DNA from: Sphingobium scionense
GTDB taxonomy: Bacteria > Pseudomonadota > Alphaproteobacteria > Sphingomonadales > Sphingomonadaceae
Assembly: GCF_014197035.1 (NCBI RefSeq)
Contig: NZ_JACIEU010000023.1
Location: forward strand, 1 to 43,073
Direction of reading: 5' to 3'
Length of the DNA stretch: 43,073 nt
Shown here piece after piece: positions 32,147 to 40,417 of this stretch. Below the pieces are notes generated by a model. It did not search any database. It saw only the letters and a list, made by a program, of their open reading frames with translations, and was not told the DNA's origin. Position numbers and translations under genes: made by a program. Position 1 is the first letter of the stretch, and the number at the start of each line of letters is the position of its first letter.

Positions 32147-33538
32147 ATGACTTTTGCCGATCTCGGCCTTTCCGACGAATTGCTCAAGGCCGTAACCGAG
32201 GCCGGTTACGACACGCCCACGCCGATCCAGGCGCAGGCGATCCCGCCGGTGTTGATGATGAAGGACATCATCGGCATCGCTCAGACGGGCACGGGCAAGA
32301 CGGCGAGCTTCGTGCTGCCGATGATCGACATTCTGGCCCATGGTCGGGCGCGTGCACTGATGCCGCGCAGCCTGATCCTGGAACCGACCCGCGAACTCGC
32401 CGCGCAGGTTGCCGAGAATTTCGAAAAATACGGCAAATATCACAAGCTCTCCATGGCGCTGCTGATCGGCGGCGTGCAGATGGGCGACCAGATCAAGGCG
32501 CTGGAAAAGGGCGTCGACGTGCTGATCGCGACGCCGGGTCGGTTGATGGACCTGTTCCAGCGCGGCAAGATATTGCTCAACGGTTGCAGCATGCTGGTCA
32601 TAGACGAAGCCGACCGCATGCTCGACATGGGCTTCATCCCGGATATCGAGGAAATCTGCACCAAGCTGCCCGCGCAACGGCAGACTTTGTTGTTCTCTGC
32701 AACGATGCCGCCGGTCATCAAGAAGCTGGCAGACCGTTTCCTCGACAATCCCAAGTCGATCGAAGTGGCGCGCCCGGCAACGGCGTCGACCAACATCACC
32801 CAGCGACTGGTGAAGGTTGATTCGCGCAAGAAGCGCGAGGCGCTGCGCGCAATGCTGGAGGCCGAAGAGGTCCAGAGCGCGGTGATCTTCTGCAACCGCA
32901 AGACGACCGTGCGCGAACTCAACAAGAGTCTGCAGCGCTACGGTTTCAAGTCGGGCGAAATTCATGGCGACATCGACCAGGCATCGCGCATCGCTGAACT
33001 GGAGCGGTTCCGTGACGGTACCGTCAATATCCTGGTCGCGTCGGACGTGGCCGCACGTGGCCTGGACATCAAGGGTGTCAGCCACGTCTTCAACTTCGAT
33101 GCGCCCTGGCATCCCGATGACTATGTCCACCGCATCGGTCGGACCGGTCGCGCGGGGGCCAAGGGTGTCGCTTATACATTCGTTGCGGCCGAGGACGCCG
33201 AGGCGATCGATAACATCCAGAAGCTGATCGGCACCAAGATCGACTATGTCGAGACGCCGACGGCCGCTGCCCCGGCTCCGCGCGCGAAGGAAGAGCCGCG
33301 GAAGGCCGAGCGGGAGGAACGTGACGATGACCGCGAAGGCGGCCGTGAAACGCGCCGCAAGCCTGAGCGCAAGGATGATCGGCGCAAGGAAAAGCGCGAT
33401 GATCGACGCGACGACCGCCGGGATGCACCGGCAGCGCGCCCTGCACCGCAGTCGCGCCGGCAGGAGCAGGACGATGGCCCGGACGATGGCTGGAATGGTC
33501 CGGTTCCCGAATTCCTGAATTTCGGCTTTAGCGGCTGA
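32147..33538 (+). CDS. rhlE: DEAD-box RNA helicase, RhlE type
   Basis: A 463-residue ATP-dependent RNA helicase. The motifs appear in order: Q motif (GYDTPTPIQAQAIP), motif I AQTGTGKT near 45-52, PTREL near 83, TPGR near 128, DEAD in VIDEADRMLDMGF near 150, SAT in LFSATMP near 184, ARGLDI near 305, and HRIGRTGRAG near 327. A 110-residue Arg/Asp/Glu-rich low-complexity tail (KDDRRKEKRDDRRDDRRDA) follows and probably binds RNA. It acts in ribosome assembly, RNA decay and cold adaptation. A good terminator follows at 33562-33598. Confidence 0.93.
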   Translation: MTFADLGLSDELLKAVTEAGYDTPTPIQAQAIPPVLMMKDIIGIAQTGTGKTASFVLPMIDILAHGRARALMPRSLILEPTRELAAQVAENFEKYGKYHKLSMALLIGGVQMGDQIKALEKGVDVLIATPGRLMDLFQRGKILLNGCSMLVIDEADRMLDMGFIPDIEEICTKLPAQRQTLLFSATMPPVIKKLADRFLDNPKSIEVARPATASTNITQRLVKVDSRKKREALRAMLEAEEVQSAVIFCNRKTTVRELNKSLQRYGFKSGEIHGDIDQASRIAELERFRDGTVNILVASDVAARGLDIKGVSHVFNFDAPWHPDDYVHRIGRTGRAGAKGVAYTFVAAEDAEAIDNIQKLIGTKIDYVETPTAAAPAPRAKEEPRKAEREERDDDREGGRETRRKPERKDDRRKEKRDDRRDDRRDAPAARPAPQSRRQEQDDGPDDGWNGPVPEFLNFGFSG

Positions 33539-33561
33539 GTCCGGCAGCAACGATCCAGAAG

Positions 33562-33598
33562 AGCTCCTGTCATGCTGACGCCTGACGGGGGCTTTTTT
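33562..33598 (+). terminator. Rho-independent terminator of the helicase gene
   Basis: AGCTCCTGTCA pairs with TGACGGGGGCT (11 bp with two G-T pairs, 10-base loop), followed by a T-run of five. It lies 24 bases after the helicase stop. Confidence 0.8.
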
Positions 33599-33637
33599 GT
33601 TGCATAGCGGCAGGCGTGGAATCGAAAGGCGTGTTTT

Positions 33638-34018
33638 ATGTCCGAAAATCCGAGCGTAGGGGCCTTCGCCATCGTGCCCAGCAATGACGTTGCAATCGCC
33701 CTGGCCTTCTGGGAAAGGCTGGGCTTCATGCGGGTCGGTGGCGATCACCATTATCACATCATGGAAGGATGGGGATGCGAGGTGCATCTGACCCAGGCTG
33801 GCGCACCGCCCTGGGATGTGCCGGCGCATAATCCCTTTGGCGTCTATCTCCGCACGCCTGATGTGGCTGCGATTGCGGCGCGGGTCGATGATCTGGTCAT
33901 CCGGCCGGGCGGCGTTTTGCGCCATCGCGAATGGGGGCTGTACGAGGTCGGGATCAATGGGCCGGATGGATTGCTGGTGCGGATCGGCTGGCCGTCCGAA
34001 CTGATCGAGCGCGCCTGA
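33638..34018 (+). CDS. VOC-superfamily (glyoxalase/bleomycin-resistance-like) protein
   Basis: A 126-residue protein with the paired beta-alpha-beta-beta-beta fold of the VOC superfamily. The first half has AIVPSNDVAIALAFWERLGF and HYHIMEGWGCEVHLTQ; the second half has FGVYLRTPDVAAIAARVDDL and WGLYEVGINGPDGLLVRIGW. The layout resembles the bleomycin-resistance group, whose dimers bind or sequester ligands without metal; candidate metal ligands (His and Glu) are present but not clearly conserved. Its ligand is unknown. It is convergent with the radC remnant, whose stop lies two bases away. Confidence 0.82.
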   Translation: MSENPSVGAFAIVPSNDVAIALAFWERLGFMRVGGDHHYHIMEGWGCEVHLTQAGAPPWDVPAHNPFGVYLRTPDVAAIAARVDDLVIRPGGVLRHREWGLYEVGINGPDGLLVRIGWPSELIERA

Positions 34019-34020
34019 TC

Positions 34021-34200
34021 CTATAGCAATCCCTGGGCACGAAGGCTGCTATGCCCCTGCGCGCCGATGATGATATGGTCATGGACGCCGATGCCCAGCC
34101 GCTTGCCGGCCTCGACGATCTGGCGGGTGATTTCGATATCCTGCTTGCTGGGCGATGGGTCGCCTGACGGGTGGTTATGGACCACGCCAGCGGGCTTTCC
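34021..34200 (-). pseudogene. radC: radC, C-terminal remnant
   Basis: The last 59 codons on this strand read VVHNHPSGDPSPSKQDIEIT, then GIGVHDHIIIGAQGHSSLRA. This is the JAB/MPN metalloprotease-like C-terminus of RadC, with HNHPSGDP (His-x-His and Asp metal ligands). Upstream of about 34200 similarity ends and an unrelated sequence with an HTH gene begins, so radC is cut there by the island boundary. Any remaining N-terminal part should lie on the far side of the island, outside the window. Confidence 0.75.
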
Positions 34201-34288
34201 AAGTTGCTGATTTTGTGCCATTATTCTGGAAGTTGGGAAATGATGGTGCCGCGCATTGGGATCGGTTGTTCGTGCCCGATCATGATAA

Positions 34289-34519
34289 TCACGCCTGATC
34301 ACCGGAGTGTTCGGCGAGTCGTTTGGAAGCACGGCACTGCACTTTATTCTTATCGTCCCATTCATCAAGCTCGTCGATGGGATAGAGCACCGCCTTACCA
34401 ACTTTGACGAACGACGGACCAAGACGCATGGCGCGCCAATTTCGGAGGGTCCCAACGGAAATGCCACCGCGGTAGCGCTCAGCCACCTCTTCTGGAGTAA
34501 GGAATTTGCTTTCTGCCAT
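34289..34519 (-). CDS. Helix-turn-helix excisionase-like protein
   Basis: About 76 residues from the ATG at 34519 (GGAGG five bases upstream; the frame opens further to 34540). Residues 4-60 show FLTPEEVAERYRGGISVGTL, RNWRAMRLGPSFVKVGKAVL and YPIDELDEWDDKN, the MerR-fold excisionase/HTH_17 layout with the wing GPSFVKVGKAVLYP. Such genes sit at the ends of integrated elements and control excision. It lies about 90 bases from the point where radC is interrupted, which fits an element border. No integrase gene is visible nearby. Confidence 0.78.
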   Translation of the reverse strand: MAESKFLTPEEVAERYRGGISVGTLRNWRAMRLGPSFVKVGKAVLYPIDELDEWDDKNKVQCRASKRLAEHSGDQA

Positions 34520-34540
34520 TTCTGCCTCCATCCGCCGCAA

Positions 34541-34873
34541 CGACTAGGGTCGTGTCGCCGATTCTAGGTTGACGATCGCGTGTAGGCGATGTGTCCGAAG
34601 AGCGTCCCTTCGGATCACCACTTTCATCACCCAGGCCCGGGCGCTCACGCTTCTGCACTGACATCAATGCTGCGCAATTTTCCTCCGCAAAAGCGCTTTC
34701 AGGTGAGTGTCGGGAAAATGGATACAGGCGACGCCACATCGGCGGGGTTGCGCTCTTTGCCAAGTGACCACAGCAGAGGTCAGGCGCGGCATAGGTGTTG
34801 CCACGTCGGTGAATGAGGCGATTTTTCGAGGTCACTGCGGGCAGATGCGGGCGAAGGGGAAGACACGACTCCC
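34541..34873. other. Gene-free island DNA
   Basis: No convincing gene or motif in about 330 bases. A minus-strand open frame here is rich in Arg, Ser and Pro and lacks any recognisable domain. Confidence 0.4.
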
Positions 34874-34926
34874 TTTAAAATCCAGTTCCGAGAGGAGTGC
34901 CGGTTCGACCCCGGCCACCCGCACCA
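34874..34926 (+). tRNA. tRNA-Leu (UAA) 3' fragment, probable attachment-site remnant
   Basis: The 53 bases starting TTTAAAATCCAGTTCC and ending CCACCCGCACCA match the 3' half of a tRNA-Leu(UAA). They give the anticodon loop TTTAAAA, the 3' anticodon stem TCCAG, a long variable arm, T-arm GCCGG-TTCGACC-CCGGC, 3' acceptor CACCCGC and ACCA. The 5' half is absent. A copy starting at the anticodon loop is the usual duplicated segment left by tyrosine integrases that insert in tRNA genes. Confidence 0.7.
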
Positions 34927-34984
34927 CCTTCTCATTCGGCAAAATCTGAGTCCCTAAGTTCGGCTTTGGTTATGGCCGCCTAGA

Positions 34985-35250
34985 TTCTCATGCGCATCCC
35001 TGAAAGAGATCGGTGGTGCGCGATGTCGACGCCCTCTCGGGCCAGGTCGACGCGCTCGTCGGTCAGGCTGAGGTCGCCTCCGATGTTGGGGTAGCGGCCC
35101 TGAAAGGCGAAGATCAGCCGGCTGATGTGCCGTGCAGGAGATCCGGATCGTGCCGGCCGGCACGCCGCGCGCCCCGCGCGCCTCATCGCCGGCCTGCTCG
35201 ACCAGCCGCAGGATCTGGACGCTGTCTTAGCGGCTGCACGCCCTCGACCA
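34985..35250 (-). pseudogene. LysR-family regulator remnant
   Basis: A minus-strand reading HISRLIFAFQGRYPNIGGDL followed by SLTDERVDLAREGVDIAHH matches the start of a LysR substrate-binding domain (LLPxFLxRYPxVxLxLxLSDRxVDLVxEGxDxAIR). The preceding DNA-binding part and what follows are frameshifted or missing. It is a decayed gene fragment next to the tRNA remnant. Confidence 0.6.
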
Positions 35251-35477
35251 TCACATCTCGTGCAGGAGCGCAGGTTTGGAGTGCTGAGGAGAGTGGTTGC
35301 GGGAGCTCGCAACACCCGATTCTTGCGATTGGTCGAACATCATAATCTCTGTGACGAGGTACTAGATGCCGCACAGGTGCGTGGATCACAGAAAGCAGGA
35401 TTTGCTGAAGCCCCTGTGCACAAACATGTTCTCAACGGGCATGTACAGCTTATTGCCTCATTTTCTGAGGCGGCCTT
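35251..35477. other. Gene-free segment before hisI
   Basis: I see no supported gene; open frames here lack recognisable domains and no clear repeat is present. Confidence 0.3.
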
Positions 35478-35921
35478 TCAGCGCGACAATGGCCGAGCGT
35501 GGGATAGCCGTTGGAGCGTCGGACCCTCCGACCCGGTCACGATTCGGCGATAGAAACAACTGGTTCGGCCGGTGTGACAACAGCCGCCGTCGCCCGCGAC
35601 GCGCACCTTGAGCCAGACCGTGTCCTGATCACAGTCGATGCGCAGTTTTTCGACCTGTTGGATCTGCCCGCTTGTCGCGCCCTTATGCCAGAGACGCTGG
35701 CGGGACCGGCTCCAGTACCAGGCCTGGCCGGTCTCGATCGTCTTGTTCAACGCCTCCGCATTCATCCACGCCAGCATCAGCACCACTCCACTCGCGACGT
35801 CTGTCGCGACAGCGGGAATGAGCCCGACCTCATTGAACCCTGGCAACAAGGCCGAGCATTCTTCGATCATCTCCGCAGGGTCCGCTCTTAATGGGTCAGG
35901 TCGCTGATCTTCCAGTGGCAT
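35478..35921 (-). CDS. hisI: Phosphoribosyl-AMP cyclohydrolase
   Basis: About 147 residues. The ATG at 35921 is favoured because AAGGA lies six bases before it, while the one at 35927 is too close. The enzyme opens the purine ring of phosphoribosyl-AMP in histidine synthesis and needs zinc and magnesium. The signature block is complete: MLAWMNAEALNKTIETGQAW, YWSRSRQRLWHKGATSGQIQ, IDCDQDTVWLKV (Asp ligands) and GGCCHTGRTSCFYRR (Cys ligands). It stands alone inside an accessory island, not with other his genes. Paralogs of zinc-dependent enzymes, HisI among them, have been reported in zinc-starvation regulons, so a stress backup copy is possible; I see no clear Zur site. Confidence 0.88.
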   Translation of the reverse strand: MPLEDQRPDPLRADPAEMIEECSALLPGFNEVGLIPAVATDVASGVVLMLAWMNAEALNKTIETGQAWYWSRSRQRLWHKGATSGQIQQVEKLRIDCDQDTVWLKVRVAGDGGCCHTGRTSCFYRRIVTGSEGPTLQRLSHARPLSR

Positions 35922-36014
35922 TGGCATTCCTTGATTGGCACGTACCAGTTCTATGGATGATCGTCCGGCCTGAGCGATCGCACCGTGCGCTCCGGACCGC
36001 CCGAATCGTTGCGA

Positions 36015-36329
36015 TTAACGGGTCCGCCGTTCGTTCGCAGGCTTGACGATATCAAGCTCGACGTCCTGCCGCGCTTCAGATACATCGCATGCGCAAGTCG
36101 GGCCGGCATCCACTCGATTGGATGAAGCCCTGCGCCAACGCATCACGGCGTAGCCGATGGCTGCGGCCAAGAATGCCAGCACGGCGGTCAATGCAAGACC
36201 CTGTCCGCTAAGCCAGCCCACGACACCACCTACTGCCGAGCCAATAAAAAGCGGCCCAAGGCAGCAAAGCGCGACCAGTGGCGCGACGACAATCGCCGTC
36301 ATAAGCCCGGCTGCTGGCTTTTCGTTCAT
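36015..36329 (-). CDS. MerF-like mercury transport protein
   Basis: A 104-residue inner-membrane protein with two transmembrane helices: TAIVVAPLVALCCLGPLFIG (residues 11-30), carrying the vicinal Cys pair typical of MerF/MerT helix I, and ALTAVLAFLAAAIGYAVMRW (near 46-65). Its tail has a second Cys pair (TCACDV), which could pass Hg(II) to a cytoplasmic reductase. The size fits MerF (about 80 residues) with an extended tail better than MerT, which has three helices. A MerR-type promoter lies 88 bases upstream at 36417-36447. The metal has not been proven; related proteins transport only Hg. Confidence 0.7.
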   Translation of the reverse strand: MNEKPAAGLMTAIVVAPLVALCCLGPLFIGSAVGGVVGWLSGQGLALTAVLAFLAAAIGYAVMRWRRASSNRVDAGPTCACDVSEARQDVELDIVKPANERRTR

Positions 36330-36416
36330 GAAACCTCACTTTCCGCGCTAGTGGCGCTGCCAAGCCATCTGTGCTGCGCTGCTCGTTAGTTCACATTGAC
36401 GATCGTCACATTAGAA

Positions 36417-36447
36417 CTGCTACACCCTGTACTAAGTACAGGGTCAA
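36417..36447 (-). promoter_or_regulatory. MerR-type promoter before the MerF-like gene
   Basis: On the minus strand TTGACC (-35), a 19-base spacer and TAGCAG (-10) frame the perfect dyad ACCCTGTAC-TTA-GTACAGGGT (36424-36444). An over-long 19-base spacer with a centred dyad is the hallmark of MerR-activated promoters, and the GTAC half-site is as in mer operators. Confidence 0.75.
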
Positions 36448-36534
36448 TACCGAATTTTCATCCGATTGGCTGGTCGACTAGCTTCACCATGTCTGCGCCC
36501 GCGCTCCTGGGTTGGCGCATCGCCGACGAAGCGA

Positions 36535-36629
36535 TTAGCTACGTCGAAGCTCTGCGCGTGCCAGTTCGGCGTCCTTCAACGAGTAATAGAGCCAGATGCG
36601 TCCGTCCTCGATGATTACAGAAGACGCAA
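36535..36629 (-). pseudogene. C-terminal fragment of a glycosidase-like protein
   Basis: A minus-strand reading ASSVIIEDGRIWLYYSLKDA followed by ELARAELRRS and a stop resembles the last beta strands of five-bladed-propeller glycosidases (GH43/GH130-like: DGxIxLYYSxxD). Only about 31 codons are present between the mer promoter and the reductase stop, so it is a scrap left by rearrangement. The similarity is from memory and short. Confidence 0.35.
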
Positions 36630-36635
36630 AGGCAT

Positions 36636-38006
<1,371 letters not shown>

Positions 38007-38034
38007 GTCGCCACCGCACTGCTGCTGTGCGTGC

Positions 38035-38505
38035 TTAGTCACCCGGACTTCTCGCTGATTTCGTGCGTGGCTTTGCCGATCTGGCCGTAGGTTCGCGGAA
38101 CAAGGTCTCGATGAGCGGGCATTCCGGCTGCGTGCCGTCTCCGCATTGAACGACGACGTTTTTGAGCACGCCCTCCATGCGCTTCAAATCGGCGATCTTC
38201 GTCCTCACGTCCTGAAGGTGGGTGGCTGCTACGGTGCTAGCTTCGGCGCATGGTCGGTCGCGCTCTTCGGCCAACCGCAGAAGCTCACGGATCTCTTCCA
38301 GGGAAAAGCCAAGTTCGCGAGCTCGCATAACGAAGCGAAGGCGCCGTTCGTGCGTCGAGCTGTAGGCACGATGGCCACCCGAGGTGCGCGGCGGCTCCGG
38401 CAAGAGGCCGATCTTTTCGTAGTAGCGCACGGTCTCGATATTGCAGCCCGTCCGTTCGGCAAGCTCTCCCCTCTGGAGGCTTTTTACTGCTGCGTGACCG
38501 CTCAT
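38035..38505 (-). CDS. merR: MerR-family mercury-type regulator
   Basis: A 156-residue MerR protein. Residues 8-45 form the winged HTH (LQRGELAERTGCNIETVRYY, EKIGLLPEPPRTSGGHRAYS), followed by RARELGFSLEEIRELL and a long dimerisation helix. Three Cys stand where Hg-sensing MerR has its ligands: DRPCAEAS near 82, VVVQCGDG near 117 and PECPLIETL near 126. This supports Hg(II) sensing, though the loop GDGTQPE is one residue shorter than in Tn501 MerR as I recall it. Its end reaches past the start of the reductase gene region, so the two are co-transcribed. It is divergent from a promoter at 38518 whose dyad it probably binds. Confidence 0.85.
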   Translation of the reverse strand: MSGHAAVKSLQRGELAERTGCNIETVRYYEKIGLLPEPPRTSGGHRAYSSTHERRLRFVMRARELGFSLEEIRELLRLAEERDRPCAEASTVAATHLQDVRTKIADLKRMEGVLKNVVVQCGDGTQPECPLIETLFREPTARSAKPRTKSARSPGD

Positions 38506-38517
38506 CGAATTTCCTTC

Positions 38518-38548
38518 TTGAACCTGTAGTGACTACAGCCCGTATCAT
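38518..38548 (+). promoter_or_regulatory. MerR-type divergent promoter
   Basis: TTGAAC, 19 bases, TATCAT on the plus strand, with the perfect dyad CTGTAGT-G-ACTACAG (38524-38538) inside the spacer. It starts 13 bases beyond the merR start codon and reads toward the decayed merT and the sigF operon. Confidence 0.78.
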
Positions 38549-38589
38549 ACGATTCGAATCGAATTTCGGCAACGGGAGTAAGGTCTGAC

Positions 38590-38893
38590 TTGGTGAATGC
38601 ATCGCACCCCGCACCGGCGGCGACAACGCCTGTCACCGCGGATTTGCACGCGTCGCAACACGTCGCTGTGGAGCGGCGGCGCTTGGTTGCCGTCGGCGGT
38701 ATTCCTCGGTGCGGTGGCCACCTCGTCCTGCGGTATCGGACCGCAGATCATCTTCAGCCTCGGCATCGGAGCGGGGCCATGGATCGCCAACCTGACGGCG
38801 CTCGCGCCCTACACGCCGCTGTCAGTGGCAGGAACGGCCGGGTTCCTCGACTACCACTTCTTCCTTGGTCTGCTGGAAGCTCAGCGGGCTTGA
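38590..38893 (+). pseudogene. merT-like mercury transporter, frameshifted
   Basis: Two frames together spell a MerT protein. The N-terminal part, in the frame from 38590, reads HVAVERRRLVAVGGI; near 38703 the frame shifts to VFLGAVATSSCGIGPQIIFS, LGIGAGPWIANLTALAPYTP and LSVAGTAGFLDYHFFLG, which is the MerT helix order. The Hg-binding Cys-Cys of helix I has become Cys-Gly. So both frame and key residue are lost and the protein should be inactive. It is the first item after the MerR-type promoter, leaving the promoter to drive genes further on. Confidence 0.7.
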
Positions 38894-39032
38894 GTCGAAG
38901 AAGCTTGCGCGCGGCCTCCCCCCGACGGCGTCGTGAAGTTTTAGCCGGGCTCAATGCCACTCAAACCCAAGGCGACGGCGTGTTTCAGCCGCGCGGCGCG
39001 GCCCGACCGCTGATCACAGGGGAGATTTGAAT

Positions 39033-39854
39033 ATGGCCGCCGCTACTGCCAATTTCGACGGCTCGATTTTCGATGGCTTTCGACAGGGGCGAACGTCCAG
39101 GGACTTCTGGCTGCCGCGCATCCTGGCGCTTGCGGCGTGCGTGATCGGGCCTCTTCCCTTGATCCTTGACCTGAAATGGGGGGTGCCGATGTCGACCATC
39201 GGACCCATCTTCTGGCTGGCTTCGATCCTGCTCACCATCGCCTCCGTCGCACTGGCCAGACGGACCGGTTACCAACGCTTCATCCGGACAGTCATCGTGG
39301 CTCTTCTGGCGGGCTATATGGCAACCGCCACCTACGACGCCAGCAGGGTGGCGGGGATGAGCGCCGGCGTCATCGCCATGGACGAGGCGCTCGACTTTGG
39401 GCGACGCCTCACAGGGCAAGTTGCGCCCGGGGGCCATGGGTCCATGCATGCCGACGAACACGGGACCGGTCCCATGCGCGAGCAAGCCGCGCCGCCTGCT
39501 TCGAGCCCGACTGATCCACACGGCTCGGCAGCCCTGCACGAGGACCATCAACCAGGGGCGGGGCCCACCGCAGAGCATGAGCGGGTTTCCTCTCTTAGCC
39601 GAGGAGCGACCGTCGCCCTGGGCTACGCTTGGCATTATTGGAGCGGGATCATGTTCAGCCTCTCGTTCCTGATGCTGTTTGGCGGACGGGGATGGAAATG
39701 GGCGACACCCTACCTCGTGCTGGTGATTTATCCCGGCATGGTCTTCGCAATGGGGTCCCACACCGTTGCGAATTTCATCTGGGAAGCCGTCGGACACGCG
39801 GGCTTCGGTCTTACTTTAGGCATTGTAAGCAGTGCGCTCCTGAGCCGGGGATGA
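39033..39854 (+). CDS. Membrane protein with His-rich loop, sigF operon
   Basis: About 273 residues from the ATG at 39033 (GGGGAG eight bases upstream). Around six transmembrane helices are visible, including RILALAACVIGPLPLILDLK, GPIFWLASILLTIASVALA and FIRTVIVALLAGYMATATY, and after residue 185 YAWHYWSGIMFSLSFLMLFG, LVLVIYPGMVFAMGSHTVA and GHAGFGLTLGIVSSALLS. The loop at about 130-185 is rich in His, Met, Asp and Glu (GGHGSMHADEHGTGPMRE), as in metal-binding periplasmic loops. I do not recognise the family. Its stop overlaps the sigma-factor start (ATGA), so it is part of that operon and may sense or move a metal. Confidence 0.65.
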   Translation: MAAATANFDGSIFDGFRQGRTSRDFWLPRILALAACVIGPLPLILDLKWGVPMSTIGPIFWLASILLTIASVALARRTGYQRFIRTVIVALLAGYMATATYDASRVAGMSAGVIAMDEALDFGRRLTGQVAPGGHGSMHADEHGTGPMREQAAPPASSPTDPHGSAALHEDHQPGAGPTAEHERVSSLSRGATVALGYAWHYWSGIMFSLSFLMLFGGRGWKWATPYLVLVIYPGMVFAMGSHTVANFIWEAVGHAGFGLTLGIVSSALLSRG

Positions 39855-40417
39855 AACGTCAGGAAGGCGCCCTCAGGCTGATGATGGAACAAGCCCAGCT
39901 CGGAGATGCGACGGCTTACCGAACTCTCCTGGAACAGCTGAGTTCGCTGCTTCGCGCCTATATGAGGAGGAAGCTGACCCAAATGGGACGGAACGTCGCC
40001 GATGCTGAGGACGTCGTCCAGGAAGTGCTATTGGCGGTGCACACCCGACGAGATACCTATGATCCCTCCGAGCCCTTCACGCCATGGCTGTACGCGATCG
40101 CACGCTACAAGCTTATCGACCATCTCCGCCGGAGCAAGATGGCTCATGCCGAGGGGCCGCTCGACGCGGCCGAGGCAATGTTGGACGGGTTCGACCATAT
40201 GGCGGTGGAGTCCGGAATCGATATGGAAAAACTGCTTGCGACCATCCCCCAACATAGCCAGCGTGTCATTCGCGACGTCAAACTCGACGGACGAAGCGTC
40301 GCCGAAGCCGCCGCTCGTGAAGGCATTACTGAGGCGGCCGCGAAAGTCCGCATCCATCGGGGACTCAAGGCGATGACTGTTGCCATCGGCGGGAGGTTGT
40401 GGCGTGAAGACCGCTGA
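39851..40417 (+). CDS. sigF: ECF sigma factor, SigF-like
   Basis: A 188-residue ECF RNA polymerase sigma factor. Region 2 spans residues 15-90 (DVVQEVLLAVHTRRDTYDPS, then EPFTPWLYAIARYKLIDHLR), with WLYAIARYKxIDHLRR binding the -10. Region 4 lies at 125-185 (QRVIRDVKLDGRSVAEAAAR with a recognition helix EAAAKVRIHRGLKAM). It is coupled to the upstream membrane protein (ATGA) and overlaps the NrsF-type anti-sigma gene by 14 bases. Pairing with NrsF places it in the SigF-like ECF group known from Caulobacter for heavy-metal stress. Candidate target promoters with GTAACC-N16-CGAA occur at 41113 and 42063. Confidence 0.88.
   Translation: MKRQEGALRLMMEQAQLGDATAYRTLLEQLSSLLRAYMRRKLTQMGRNVADAEDVVQEVLLAVHTRRDTYDPSEPFTPWLYAIARYKLIDHLRRSKMAHAEGPLDAAEAMLDGFDHMAVESGIDMEKLLATIPQHSQRVIRDVKLDGRSVAEAAAREGITEAAAKVRIHRGLKAMTVAIGGRLWREDR

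Noticed and set aside
31922..33925. A 667-codon open frame on the minus strand
   Set aside because: It is the antisense of the DEAD-box helicase gene, whose motifs are complete. Long antisense frames are common in GC-rich DNA.
34681..34691. CCGCAAAAGC near the radC island looks like the RHS core string
   Set aside because: The preceding base is T rather than G, there is no tip-like coding beside it, and it lies in gene-free DNA. Chance is the simplest reading.
35125..35553. A 142-codon plus-strand frame between the LysR remnant and hisI
   Set aside because: It overlaps the antisense of the LysR fragment and the hisI 3' end, and shows no domain.
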